Below, one piece after another: positions 41,382-49,924 of a stretch of DNA of 64,000 bases. How positions within the stretch are numbered: the stretch's first letter is position 1; the number at the start of each line of letters is the position of its first letter. The translations under genes were made by a program, and so were the position numbers. The notes beneath the pieces are model-generated. The model made no database searches. It was not told where the DNA came from and was given only the letters and a program-made list of their open reading frames with translations. Source of the DNA: Amycolatopsis rifamycinica (GTDB lineage Bacteria > Actinomycetota > Actinomycetes > Mycobacteriales > Pseudonocardiaceae); contig NZ_JMQI01000066.1 in NCBI RefSeq assembly GCF_000695625.1, forward strand, positions 124,001 to 188,000, in the 5' to 3' direction.

Positions 41382-42581
41382 CTAGGGCGCCGGTGCCACC
41401 CACGGCAGCCAGGCCCGCAGCGCGAACGTCCGCTCGTCGGCCGGGCCGGCCGTGAGGGTGCCGCCGAGCAGGGAGATCCGCTCGTTCACGCCGGTCAGCC
41501 CGGTGCCGGACCCCGGTGACGGCACCGGGTGCGGCGGCAGCGGGTTGACCACCTCGAGGGACAGCCCGGCACCCGGGCCGCCGCGGACCAGCACCTCCGC
41601 CGGCGCCCCCGGTGCGTGCCGCAGGACGTTGGTCAAGGCCTCCTGGAGGATCCGGTACGCCGCCGTGCCGAGCGGGGCCGGCGCCGTCGACGCCTGGTCG
41701 AGCAGGATCGTCACGTTGACGACCAGACCGGCCTGACGGGCGCCGGCGACCAGGTCGGGGATGTCGGCCAGCATCGGCTGGGGCGGCTCCGCGGGCCCGC
41801 CGGGCGCCCGGTCGGCGAAGCCGGAGGTGCGCAGGACGCCGATCACCTGACGCAGGTCGTCGAGCGACTGCCGGGCGGTGGTCCGGACCGTCTTGGCCGC
41901 CTCGACCGCGTCCGGCGTCGTGGCGGCCGTGACCTCCAGAGCGCCCGCCTGCAGCGAAAGCAGCGACAGGCGGTGCCCGAGGACGTCGTGCATCTCGCGG
42001 GCGATCCGCGCCTGCTCCTCCCGGCGCGCGACCTGGTCGCGCAGGGCCGCCTCTTCGGCGGCCAGGCGCCGCTTCTCGGTGAGGCTGTACCGGACGATCC
42101 CCAGGGTGAGCGGGACCGCCGTGTAGATCGCCGCGGTGACGGCGACGCCGATCAGCTTGGCGCCGGTCGTCTCGGCCGAGATCCAGGTCGCGGTCAGCGA
42201 CATGTCCTCGGGCCGGCTCGCGTCGCGCCACACCGCCAGCCCGGTCGCGGCGAACACGAGCGCCGCCGCGCTCCAGCGCCGCCAGCCGGCGAAGCGGGTC
42301 GCGAGCGCGGCGAGGGCGATCAACGCGGCGAGCGAATCGGCCACCAGCAGCAGCGGCGGCACCACCGCGACACCCGTCACCACCAGCGGCCAGCGCCACC
42401 GCCAGACCAGCAGGACCGACGCGCCGATCCCGACCAGCCAGCCGAGCACCGGCAGAGCCGTCACGTGCAGATCGTCGGTGCCGGGCAGGCTGATCTCCAG
42501 CGACACGTTCACGATGCCCGTCAGCACGCTCGCGGCGACCGCCAGCACGGTGCACACCACGCCCAGCACGGACCGTCCCAT
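41382..42581 (-). CDS. Membrane sensor histidine kinase (HisKA_3, DesK/NarX-like)
   Basis: A 399-residue kinase with about five N-terminal membrane segments, a short linker, the dimerisation/phosphorylation helix ARIAREMHDVLGHRLSLLSL (His in MHDVLGH) and an HATPase_c domain with RILQEALTNVLRHAPGA and GTGLTGVNERISLLGG. It forms a two-component system with the downstream regulator. ATG 42581 is used; an earlier in-frame ATG (MGMWWPPRTLTP) exists about 30 bases upstream. Confidence 0.92.
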   Translation of the reverse strand: MGRSVLGVVCTVLAVAASVLTGIVNVSLEISLPGTDDLHVTALPVLGWLVGIGASVLLVWRWRWPLVVTGVAVVPPLLLVADSLAALIALAALATRFAGWRRWSAAALVFAATGLAVWRDASRPEDMSLTATWISAETTGAKLIGVAVTAAIYTAVPLTLGIVRYSLTEKRRLAAEEAALRDQVARREEQARIAREMHDVLGHRLSLLSLQAGALEVTAATTPDAVEAAKTVRTTARQSLDDLRQVIGVLRTSGFADRAPGGPAEPPQPMLADIPDLVAGARQAGLVVNVTILLDQASTAPAPLGTAAYRILQEALTNVLRHAPGAPAEVLVRGGPGAGLSLEVVNPLPPHPVPSPGSGTGLTGVNERISLLGGTLTAGPADERTFALRAWLPWVAPAP

Positions 42582-42749
42582 GGGGGTCAGCGTACGAGGT
42601 GGCCACCACATCCCCATCAGCCGTTCCGCTCGTCCGTTCCGCGGCCGGTGACGACTTTCGTCGTACGCGGTCGAGGCCTGCGGACGACGCGGGCGGGACC
42701 GTGCCGCTGGTTTCCTTCTCGCCGTCAAGCAGAGGCGAAAGGAACCCCG

Positions 42750-43358
42750 ATGACCGACTACACCCCGCTCCAGCAGCACCCGGCCCCGCCGGCCGCACCG
42801 CCGCGCAACGGCCTGGGCACCGCCGGGTTCGTCCTCGGCCTGATCGGGCTGGTGATCGCGCCGATCCCGGTCGCCGGGGTGGTCGCCTGGCCGCTGGCGG
42901 TGCTCGGCCTGATCCTGTCGGCGGTCGGCGTCGCCAGAGTGCGGGCCCGGAAGGCGACCAACCGGGGACTTTCGATCGCCGGTGTCGTCGTTTCGCTGCT
43001 CGGCCTCGTCGTCAGCGTCCTGTGGGCGGTGGTGATCGGCAAGGTGATCAACGACGTGAACGAGCAGGCCACCCAGCACCACACCATCGTCTACGAGGTG
43101 AGCGGGGACGCGAAGGCCGTCGACGTCGTCTACAGCACCTTCGACCGGGACACGATCCTGATCAACACCGAGGCCTCGGCCACGGTGCCGTGGACGAAGA
43201 CCGTGGAAGCCACCGGGTTCCTCGCCGGGGCCCAGTTCACCGCGACCGCCGGTCCGGAGGGCGGCTCGGTCAGCTGCAAGGTCGTCGTCGACGGCAAGGA
43301 GGCCAAGACCGCGACCGCGGCCGGGCCCGGTGCCGTCGCCGGCTGCACCGGCTTCTGA
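42750..43358 (+). CDS. DUF4190 membrane protein with MmpS-like C-terminus
   Basis: A 202-residue protein. A Pro-rich N-terminus leads into two membrane helices with the DUF4190-type GFVLGLIGLVIAPIP and GVARVRARKATNRGLSIAGV. The extracellular part (about 110-202) resembles MmpS accessory proteins (VVYSTFDRDTILINTEASAT, VSCKVVVDGKE, AGCTGF with two Cys likely disulfide-bonded). AGGCGAAAGGA precedes ATG 42750. It is divergent from the two-component system, which may regulate it. Confidence 0.8.
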   Translation: MTDYTPLQQHPAPPAAPPRNGLGTAGFVLGLIGLVIAPIPVAGVVAWPLAVLGLILSAVGVARVRARKATNRGLSIAGVVVSLLGLVVSVLWAVVIGKVINDVNEQATQHHTIVYEVSGDAKAVDVVYSTFDRDTILINTEASATVPWTKTVEATGFLAGAQFTATAGPEGGSVSCKVVVDGKEAKTATAAGPGAVAGCTGF

Positions 43359-43404
43359 ACCACCCGTGCCACCCGGGCGAGGGGGCCGGGTGGCCAGGGG
43401 GGAG

Positions 43405-43437
43405 GGGTGGGACCCGGCGAGGGGGCGGGTCCCACCC
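43405..43437. terminator. Bidirectional terminator hairpin
   Basis: An 11-bp perfect stem (43405-43415 with 43427-43437) with an 11-base loop lies between the convergent MmpS-like and sialidase stops. Confidence 0.65.
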
Positions 43438-43441
43438 GGTT

Positions 43442-44926
43442 TCAGCCGCAGTGCTCGAACTCGCTGTCGTAGGCCTGGCCGCCGGCCGAGCCGCCCCACT
43501 TCACGCACCTGTCCGCCGCGGCCGCCGAGACCGGGCCGGCGAAGTAGGAGAACGAGCCGGAGTCGGTGACCCGTGCCGAGCCCTTGACCTCCAGGTAGGC
43601 CGAGGTCGCCGTGCCCGTCCCGGTGGACGCGCTCTTCATCGTGCTGACGCAGTTCTTCCCGTTGGCCGCGTTGTACGACAGGTAGACCGTGCCGGCCGTG
43701 CCGAGCGGATTCGAGTCGATCACGCTGTAGCCGCCACCGCAGGCGGGGGCGCCGAGCGCGGCTTCGCTGACCGAGGCGAACCGGATCGTGTCGTTCGCGT
43801 GGAGCTCCGGGCCGGCCTCGAACAGCACGCCGACCGACGACTGGGACAGCTGGACCATGTCGGAGTACGACGCGTCCTGGCCCCACACGAGCAGGCTGCC
43901 GGCGGTGCCGGTCCAGTTGGCGCCCTCGTCGAAGGACGAGTGGATCCGCAGCTCCTTGCGGCGGTCGCAGACGGACGGGGCCGCGAAGACGATGCGGTTG
44001 TACTTGCCGCCGGTGTCGGTGGCGCTCATCCGCGCCGTCGAACCCTCGACGACCGGGGTGACGAGGTCGGTCGCGAAGGCGAACTTCGAGCTGAAGGTCG
44101 CGCCCCCGTCGGAGCTGATCGCGAAGGCGCGGTTGTTCGTGCCGTCGGCCAGGCACCGGTCGCCGTCGTTCGCCTGGTTGCGGGCGGCGGCGTAGATCCG
44201 GCCGTCGTTGAGCTCGGTGACGCTGATCTCCTGCGGGTTCATCGCACCCGACGCCGGCCGGTCGGTGGCGCCGAGGTGCCACGTGCTGCCCTTGTCGTCG
44301 CTGTAGACCAGCGCGCCGATGTTGGAATAGCTCATACCGGCGACGAGCCGGCCCGCGTGAGCGCCGCGCGTCAGCACGATCCCGTGGGACGGTCCGGTGG
44401 CCAGCCAGCCCGGCGCGGTCGGGAAGCCGAGTTCCGTGGTGAGCGTCTTCGGCGCGCCCCAGGTCTTGCCGTTGTCCTCGCTGATGGACACCCGCGGGAT
44501 CCGGCCGCAGTCGGGATTGGTGAAGCACTGCATGGTCGACAGCAGCACGATCCGGTTGCTGCCGGGGATGACGATCGGCGCCGGGTTGCCCTTCACGTCG
44601 CCGAACGAGGTGATGACGGTGTTCAGCGCACCCCACGTCTTGCCGCCGTCGGTGGAGCGCTTCATCACGAGATCGATCTTGCCGAGGTCGTTGCAGAAAC
44701 TGGCGCCGTCGTTGCGGCCCTCGGCGAAGGCGAGCAGGTCACCGTTGTCGGCCTTGACGATGGTCGGGATGCGGTAGCAGTCGTGGCCTTCGGTGTTCTT
44801 GGTGAACACCAGCGTGCTGGCCACGTCGGCCTGGGCGGTCGCGGCGCCGACGGCCGCCGGGACGGCGACGGCGGCACACCCCAGGAGCCCGGCCAGCAAG
44901 CCCTGGGCGATTCGGGTGATCTTCAC
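43442..44926 (-). CDS. Secreted exo-alpha-sialidase (BNR-repeat neuraminidase)
   Basis: A 494-residue exported hydrolase releasing terminal sialic acids. A signal peptide (to about AQADV, residue 35) is followed by the six-bladed propeller: YRIPTIV (arginine-triad RIP motif), LLAFAEGRND, and Asp-boxes STDGGKTW, SEDNGKTW, SDDKGSTW and SSDGGATF. RNQANDGDRC and the late YSDMVQL strand carry further active-site positions. The start is GTG 44926 behind GGGAG. Four 11-bp repeats lie in the promoter. An SHS-type importer occurs nearby. Confidence 0.93.
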   Translation of the reverse strand: MKITRIAQGLLAGLLGCAAVAVPAAVGAATAQADVASTLVFTKNTEGHDCYRIPTIVKADNGDLLAFAEGRNDGASFCNDLGKIDLVMKRSTDGGKTWGALNTVITSFGDVKGNPAPIVIPGSNRIVLLSTMQCFTNPDCGRIPRVSISEDNGKTWGAPKTLTTELGFPTAPGWLATGPSHGIVLTRGAHAGRLVAGMSYSNIGALVYSDDKGSTWHLGATDRPASGAMNPQEISVTELNDGRIYAAARNQANDGDRCLADGTNNRAFAISSDGGATFSSKFAFATDLVTPVVEGSTARMSATDTGGKYNRIVFAAPSVCDRRKELRIHSSFDEGANWTGTAGSLLVWGQDASYSDMVQLSQSSVGVLFEAGPELHANDTIRFASVSEAALGAPACGGGYSVIDSNPLGTAGTVYLSYNAANGKNCVSTMKSASTGTGTATSAYLEVKGSARVTDSGSFSYFAGPVSAAAADRCVKWGGSAGGQAYDSEFEHCG

Positions 44927-44977
44927 GGTTCGAGCTCCCTACGGATTCGTTTCACGTCTCGGCAGCAGCGTCGGCGC

Positions 44978-45021
44978 GATCCGTACAAGACCCGTACAAC
45001 CTCCGTATAACGACCTATACG
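44978..45021. repeat. Four 11-bp tandem repeats in the sialidase promoter
   Basis: Units start at 44978, 44989, 45000 and 45011. The first three are GATCCGTACAA, GACCCGTACAA and CCTCCGTATAA; the fourth (CGACCTATACG) is diverged. The 11-bp step puts CCGTACAA cores on one face of the helix, as in sites for SARP or OmpR/PhoP-type activators. They lie 52-95 bp upstream of the sialidase start. Confidence 0.7.
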
Positions 45022-45038
45022 TGACCGGGAGGGAAAGT

Positions 45039-46007
45039 TCAGGTGAACGCGGCCAGGGTGCCGAACCCGGTCGCCAGCACCAAAAGCGTGGACAGCAGAC
45101 CCAGGAGCAACGCCCGGCCGCCGCCGCGCAGCAACGCGCCGAGCCGCACGGCGCAGCCGAGGCCGAACAGCGCGCCCGCGAGCAGGAGGGTCGACCCGGT
45201 CTTCGCGACGTCGAGCACGAACGCGGGGACGAGCCCGGTGCTCCGGACGGCGACCATCGCGAGGAAGCCGAGGACGAACAGCGGCACGAGCGGGGCGTGG
45301 GTGTCGCGGCGGCCGCGTTGGGTGGCGCCGACGAGCGCGACCACCGGGGCCAGCAGCACGACCCGGCTCAGCTTGACCACGACGGCGATCCCGACCGCGG
45401 CCGCGCCCGCGGGGCCGGCCGCCGCGACGACCTGGGCGACTTCGTGCACCGAGATCCCGGCCCAGCTGCCGGTCCTGGTGGCGTCGAGGCCGAGTGCGCG
45501 GGCCAGCAGGGGAAGCACGGCCAGGGCGAAGCTGCCGTAGAGGGTGACGAGGGCGACGGCGGTGGCGACGTCTTCGTCGTCGCGCTCGAGCACGCCTTCC
45601 ACCGCGGCGATCGCCGAGGCGCCGCAGATCGAAAAGCCGGTGGCGACCAGCAGGGCGAGCCCGCGAGGGACCCGGACCAGCCGGGCCAGGCCGAGCGTGC
45701 CGAGGAAGGTGACCGCGACCGTGAGCACGACCGCGGCCATCGTGCCGGGACCGAGCGCCAGCACGGTGGGAACGGCGAGCTGGAGCCCGAGCAGGACGAC
45801 GCCGGCGCGCAGCAGGCGTTTCGTGAGGCGGGCGACCGCCGGCCGGTGCTCCTCGGCCAGGACCGGCGTGCTTCCGACGGCGACGCCGAGCACGACGGCC
45901 ACGGTGAGCGCGCCGGCCACCGGCCACACCGAGCTCAGCGCGTACGCCGCGGCGACGCCGAGCCCGGTGATCGCCAGGCCGGAGGTTTTCGCGCTCGTCA
46001 GTGCCAT
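45039..46007 (-). CDS. YeiH/UPF0324 family membrane protein
   Basis: A 322-residue polytopic protein (about ten helices) of the PSE/YeiH family of putative anion transporters. TGFSICGASAIAAVEGVL, the EDVATAVALVTLYG segment and SVHEVAQVVAAAGPAG are family hallmarks. It is divergent from a LysR gene, the same arrangement as yeiH-yeiE in enterobacteria. ATG 46007 has GGAGG only two bases away, so the true start could be slightly different. Confidence 0.88.
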   Translation of the reverse strand: MALTSAKTSGLAITGLGVAAAYALSSVWPVAGALTVAVVLGVAVGSTPVLAEEHRPAVARLTKRLLRAGVVLLGLQLAVPTVLALGPGTMAAVVLTVAVTFLGTLGLARLVRVPRGLALLVATGFSICGASAIAAVEGVLERDDEDVATAVALVTLYGSFALAVLPLLARALGLDATRTGSWAGISVHEVAQVVAAAGPAGAAAVGIAVVVKLSRVVLLAPVVALVGATQRGRRDTHAPLVPLFVLGFLAMVAVRSTGLVPAFVLDVAKTGSTLLLAGALFGLGCAVRLGALLRGGGRALLLGLLSTLLVLATGFGTLAAFT

Positions 46008-46062
46008 GCCTCCAGCGTCGCCGGAGCCGGGCGTGCGCGGTAGCCGGCACTCCGTGGTGAGG

Positions 46063-46081
46063 TCATAGACTGAAGCTATGA
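46063..46081. promoter_or_regulatory. Inverted repeat overlapping the LysR start codon
   Basis: TCATAG (46063-46068) and CTATGA (46076-46081) pair perfectly around seven bases; the ATG of the LysR gene is inside the right arm. TAGACT at 46066-46071 fits a -10 box six bases before the ATG, suggesting a leaderless, self-repressed gene. Confidence 0.5.
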
Positions 46082-46977
46082 CCGGACCGGATCTGGACTC
46101 GCTGCGCCTGCTGGTGCTCGTCGACGACCTCGGCAGCATCGGCCAGGCGGCCGGGGCGCTCGGCATCGCCCAGCCGTCGGCGAGCAAACGGCTGTCCACT
46201 TTGGAGCGCCAATTGGGACTGTCCCTGGTGGACCGGACCCGGCGCGGCTCGGCGCTGACCCCGGACGGCCGGGTGATCGCGGGCTGGGCCCACCGCGTGC
46301 TGACCGAAGTGGACGGTCTGCGCACCGGCGCGGAGGCCCTGCGCACCCAGCGCGGCGCCCAGCTGCGGGTCGCGGCCAGCATGACGCTCGCCGAGCACTT
46401 CGTGCCCGCCTGGATCGGTGAGGTCAAGCGGACCGGGCCGGACACCTACGTCGGGCTCGAGGTGGTGAACTCCGAGCAGGTCGCCGACCTGGTCGCGCGC
46501 GGCCGGGTGGACCTGGGGTTCGTCGAGTCGCCGGGGCCGTGGCCGGGCCTGGCCACCCGCCGCGTCGCGCAGGATCGGCTCGTGGTGGTGGTCCCGGCCG
46601 GGCACGCCTGGGCCCGGCGCCGCCGTCCGTTGCGGGCCGCCGAGCTGGCCGCGACACCGCTGGTGGTGCGCGAACCGGGCTCGGGAACGCGCGAGACGGT
46701 CGAGGCGGCGTTGCGCCGGGCCGGGGTGGGTCCGGTGACGCCGTTGCTGGAGCTGGGTTCGGCTTCGGCGGTGCGCAACGCGGTGATCGCCGGCGCCGGG
46801 CCGGCGGTGATCAGCGACCTCGACGTGGTGCGCGAGGTGGCGGGCCGCCGGTTGGTGCCGGTGCCCGTGGCGGGCATGGAGCTGAGCCGGGTGCTGCGCG
46901 CGGTGTGGCCGGCGGGCCGGCGGCTGACGGGCCCGGCGGCGGACCTGCTGACGCTGGCGGTGAAGTCCGGTTCCTAA
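46078..46977 (+). CDS. LysR family regulator, divergent from yeiH
   Basis: A 299-residue regulator with N-terminal helix-turn-helix GSIGQAAGALGIAQPSASKRL and a periplasmic-binding-like effector domain (LRVAASMTLAEHFVPAWIGE onward). It lies 70 bp from yeiH, divergent, and probably activates it, as YeiE/CysB-like regulators do. It ends convergently with another LysR gene; the stops share CTAA. Confidence 0.92.
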   Translation: MTGPDLDSLRLLVLVDDLGSIGQAAGALGIAQPSASKRLSTLERQLGLSLVDRTRRGSALTPDGRVIAGWAHRVLTEVDGLRTGAEALRTQRGAQLRVAASMTLAEHFVPAWIGEVKRTGPDTYVGLEVVNSEQVADLVARGRVDLGFVESPGPWPGLATRRVAQDRLVVVVPAGHAWARRRRPLRAAELAATPLVVREPGSGTRETVEAALRRAGVGPVTPLLELGSASAVRNAVIAGAGPAVISDLDVVREVAGRRLVPVPVAGMELSRVLRAVWPAGRRLTGPAADLLTLAVKSGS

Positions 46978-47876
46978 CGGGCCGCGACCTTGAGGCCGGC
47001 CGCTTCCGGGCTGGTCAGGTGCGCTTCCAGGGTCTTGCACGCCGAGGCCAGCAGGTCGTTGTCGTCGCTCGCGCGGGTGGCCAGGGCCACCTGGCACGGC
47101 TCGACGCCTTCCAGCGGCACGATCGTCACGTCGTGCCGCAGCCGGCTGAACCGGACCCCGGCCGGGACGATCGCCGCCAGCTGCCCCGCGGCGATCAGTT
47201 CGAACTTCTCCTCGAACTCGCTGACCAGCGGGCCGTCCGGGGCGCGGCTGCCGTCCGGGCGGGGGTCGAGGCGCCAGAAGGCGTTCCAGTCCGGGTCGTC
47301 GACGCGGGGGAGCGGCTCGTCCTTGAAGTCGGCCAGCGTGACCGACGCCCGGCCGGCCAGCCGGTGGTCGGCCGACACCAGCAGTACCCGCTCCTCGTCG
47401 TAGAGCGTGGTGACGCGCAGCCCGCCGGTCCGCAGCGGCAACCGCGTCACCGCGACGTCCACCCGGTGCTCGAGCAGTGCCGCCCGGGTTTCGGTCCAGC
47501 CGAGGTGCACGGTCACCACCTCGGCCTCCGGGTGCCGGCGGCGCAGTTCGCGCACCGCCGGCGTGACGAACAGGTTCGTGCGGTACCCGATCGTGACGCG
47601 GCTCGGCGCGGCCGCCGCGCGGGTGCTCGCCGCGGCTTCCTCGGCCGACCGGAGCAGCGCCTGGGCGCGGGGGAGGAACACTTCGCCGGCTTCGGTCAGC
47701 CGGGTGCCTTGCGGGGTCCGGTCGAGCAGGCGCGCGCCGAGCTGGCTCTCGAGCCGGCGGATCTGCCGGCTCAGCGACGGCTGTGTGGTGTGCAGCGCGG
47801 CCGCCGCGCGCCCGAAGTGCCGATGCTCGGCCACGGCCGTGAAGTACCGCACCAGCCGCAGGTCGAGGTCCGCCAT
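46974..47876 (-). CDS. LysR family regulator, divergent from an SDR gene
   Basis: A 300-residue regulator with RHFGRAAAALHTTQPSLSRQI as helix-turn-helix and effector domain RVTIGYRTNLFVTPAVREL. ATG 47876 faces the epimerase-like gene 122 bp away, the usual target position. The effector is unknown. Confidence 0.92.
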   Translation of the reverse strand: MADLDLRLVRYFTAVAEHRHFGRAAAALHTTQPSLSRQIRRLESQLGARLLDRTPQGTRLTEAGEVFLPRAQALLRSAEEAAASTRAAAAPSRVTIGYRTNLFVTPAVRELRRRHPEAEVVTVHLGWTETRAALLEHRVDVAVTRLPLRTGGLRVTTLYDEERVLLVSADHRLAGRASVTLADFKDEPLPRVDDPDWNAFWRLDPRPDGSRAPDGPLVSEFEEKFELIAAGQLAAIVPAGVRFSRLRHDVTIVPLEGVEPCQVALATRASDDNDLLASACKTLEAHLTSPEAAGLKVAAR

Positions 47877-47998
47877 GATCGCAGTCTAGCTGCGGTGATG
47901 CCTGAACCGTATCGCCCGATGAGAACCAGGCTTTGGACGTCCCCGCCGTCGCGGCCCAACGATGGAAGCACTGTCAGCGACATACGAGGAGTACGAAA

Positions 47999-48883
47999 AT
48001 GCGGGTGTTCGTCACCGGTGCGACGGGGTTCGTCGGCAGCGCCGTCGTCCGGGAACTCCGGGACGCGGGGCACGACGTCCTCGGCCTCGCCCGATCGGAC
48101 GACAAGGCCGCGGCGCTCGCGGCCACCGGCGCCGAGGTCCGGCGCGGGAGCCTGACCGACCTGGCGGGCCTGCGCGCGGCAGCCGCCGAAGCGGACGCGG
48201 TGATCCACACCGCCTACGTCCACGACGACTTCGCCGATCTCGCGGCCGCCGCCGAGACCGACCGCGCGGCGATCGGCGCCTTCGGCGAAGCGCTGGAAGG
48301 AACCGGGAAAGCCCTGATCATCACGGCCGCGACCGGTCCGGTGGCGCCGGGGCGGATGGCCACCGAAGAGGACGCGGCCGACCCGGCGTTCCCGCGGGCG
48401 GCGTCGGAGACGGCGGCGCTCGCACTGGCCGAACGGGGGATCCGCGCGTCCGTGCTGCGGCTGCCGCACTCGGTGCACGGCGAGGGCGACGGGCACGGGT
48501 TCGTCCCGGCCCTGATCCGCCTGGCGCGCGAGACGGGGGTGTCGGCGTACCCGGGCGACGGCACCGGCCGCTGGGCCGCGGTGCACCGCTTCGACGCGGC
48601 GCGCCTGTACCGGCTGGCCGTCGAAGCGGCACCGGAGGGCGTGCGGCTGCACGCGGTCGGCGACGAAGGCGTGCCGCTGAAGGCGCTCGCCGAAGTCATC
48701 GGGGAGCACCTCGGCCTGCCGGTGCGGTCGGTGGCGGACGTCCCGGGCCACTTCGGCTGGCTCGCGCACTTCGCCGGGCCGGACGCGCCGGCGTCGAGCG
48801 TGCTGACGCAGAAGCGGCTCGGCTGGGTGCCCGAATGGCCCGGCCTGCTCGCCGATCTGGAAGCCGGGCACTACTTCGGCTGA
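47999..48883 (+). CDS. NAD(P)-dependent epimerase/SDR (extended, atypical)
   Basis: A 294-residue oxidoreductase-like protein. MRVFVTGATGFVGSAVVREL is the Rossmann GxxGxxG motif, VIHTAYVHDDF follows the cofactor site, and ATGPVAPGRMATEEDAAD takes the position of the catalytic strand. The usual YxxxK is replaced by a PRAASETAALAL region, so it is probably an atypical reductase or NmrA-like sensor. It is divergent from LysR. ATG 47999 follows GAGGAG. Confidence 0.85.
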   Translation: MRVFVTGATGFVGSAVVRELRDAGHDVLGLARSDDKAAALAATGAEVRRGSLTDLAGLRAAAAEADAVIHTAYVHDDFADLAAAAETDRAAIGAFGEALEGTGKALIITAATGPVAPGRMATEEDAADPAFPRAASETAALALAERGIRASVLRLPHSVHGEGDGHGFVPALIRLARETGVSAYPGDGTGRWAAVHRFDAARLYRLAVEAAPEGVRLHAVGDEGVPLKALAEVIGEHLGLPVRSVADVPGHFGWLAHFAGPDAPASSVLTQKRLGWVPEWPGLLADLEAGHYFG

Positions 48884-48913
48884 GGGCGGGCCGCCTTGCG
48901 GTCGATCGAGCGG

Positions 48914-48923
48914 CGATATATCG
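48914..48923. promoter_or_regulatory. Palindromic element in the padR promoter
   Basis: CGATATATCG is a perfect 10-bp palindrome with an A+T core, 34 bp before the PadR start. TATATCG-type cores are common in PadR operators, so autoregulation is likely. Confidence 0.5.
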
Positions 48924-48956
48924 TGTGAATGTCGCCGATACGACTAGGAGGCCACG

Positions 48957-49787
48957 ATGGAGATGAGCGCAGGCGCGGGACGGATGTTCGCCGGGTTCGG
49001 AGGGCACTTCGAGCACCACGGGCAGCCGGGACATCCCGGGCACGGTTTGCCGGGGCACCCGGGGCACGGCCTGCCGGGACATGACGGACTCTCGGGACAC
49101 GGCCTGCCGGGGCACGAGGACTGGGACGGTGGCCCGGAGCTGGCGCGCGGCTTCCCGCCGCCGCCACCCCACCCGCCGCACCCACCCCAGCCCCCGGGCG
49201 GCCCGGGGTTCCCGGGCTTCCCCGGCTTCCCGGGCGGCCCGGGATCGTTCGGCGGCCCGGGTGGCTGGTCCGGCGGCGGCGGAGCGTTCCAGCGAGTCCG
49301 CGACTTCCGCGGCGGCGGCCGCCCCCCGGCCCGCCCGGTGCGGCCGGCGGTGCTGGCGCTGCTGGCCGAGGAGCCGATGCACGGCTACCAGCTGATGCAG
49401 GAGATCCGCCGCCGCACGCACGACCGCTGGCGGCCCAGCCCGGGCTCGGTGTACCCGATCCTGCAGCAGCTGGAGGACGAAGGCCTGGTCCACACGGTCG
49501 AGACGGCCGGTCGCCGGGTGGCCGAGCTGACCGACGCGGGCCGCGAGCACGTGGCCGGCCGCGAGGAGGAGTTCGCGGCCCTGTGGGAGGAACCGGAGGA
49601 GGAACCGGGCGCCGACCGGTTCGCGGCCCTGTGGCACGCCTTGGGCGAGCTGTCGGGAGCGGCCGCCCAGGTGGGCTACAGCGGCAACGAAGCCCAGGTG
49701 GCGGAGGTGAAGAAGATCCTCGCGGACGCCCGCCGCCGGGTATACGCGGTCCTGGCCGACGCGGGCTTGGAGGACGAGGACGCCTGA
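48957..49787 (+). CDS. PadR family regulator with long His/Gly/Pro-rich N-terminal extension
   Basis: A 276-residue regulator. Residues 17-60 contain repeats of GLPGHPGH and GHGLPGH, followed by a Pro/His run (PPPPPHPPHPPQPPGG) and a Gly/Phe/Pro collagen-like stretch (FPGFPGFPGG) to about residue 110. The winged-helix PadR domain begins at VRPAVLALLAEEPMHGYQLM and includes RPSPGSVYPILQQLEDEGLV; a helical C-terminus completes it. The His clusters could bind Ni, Zn or Cu. AGGAGG precedes ATG 48957. Confidence 0.88.
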   Translation: MEMSAGAGRMFAGFGGHFEHHGQPGHPGHGLPGHPGHGLPGHDGLSGHGLPGHEDWDGGPELARGFPPPPPHPPHPPQPPGGPGFPGFPGFPGGPGSFGGPGGWSGGGGAFQRVRDFRGGGRPPARPVRPAVLALLAEEPMHGYQLMQEIRRRTHDRWRPSPGSVYPILQQLEDEGLVHTVETAGRRVAELTDAGREHVAGREEEFAALWEEPEEEPGADRFAALWHALGELSGAAAQVGYSGNEAQVAEVKKILADARRRVYAVLADAGLEDEDA

Positions 49788-49924
49788 CGACCGCGGCCGG
49801 GGGGCGAGCGGTGCCGGGAGTGGCGGTGGGTGCCGCCCGGCCCGCGCCGCACGGGCGGCCGCGGGCCGATCCGCCGGCCGGATCGTCCACTTCGGACGGT
49901 CCGGCCGGCGGGTAGGCTCTCCCC

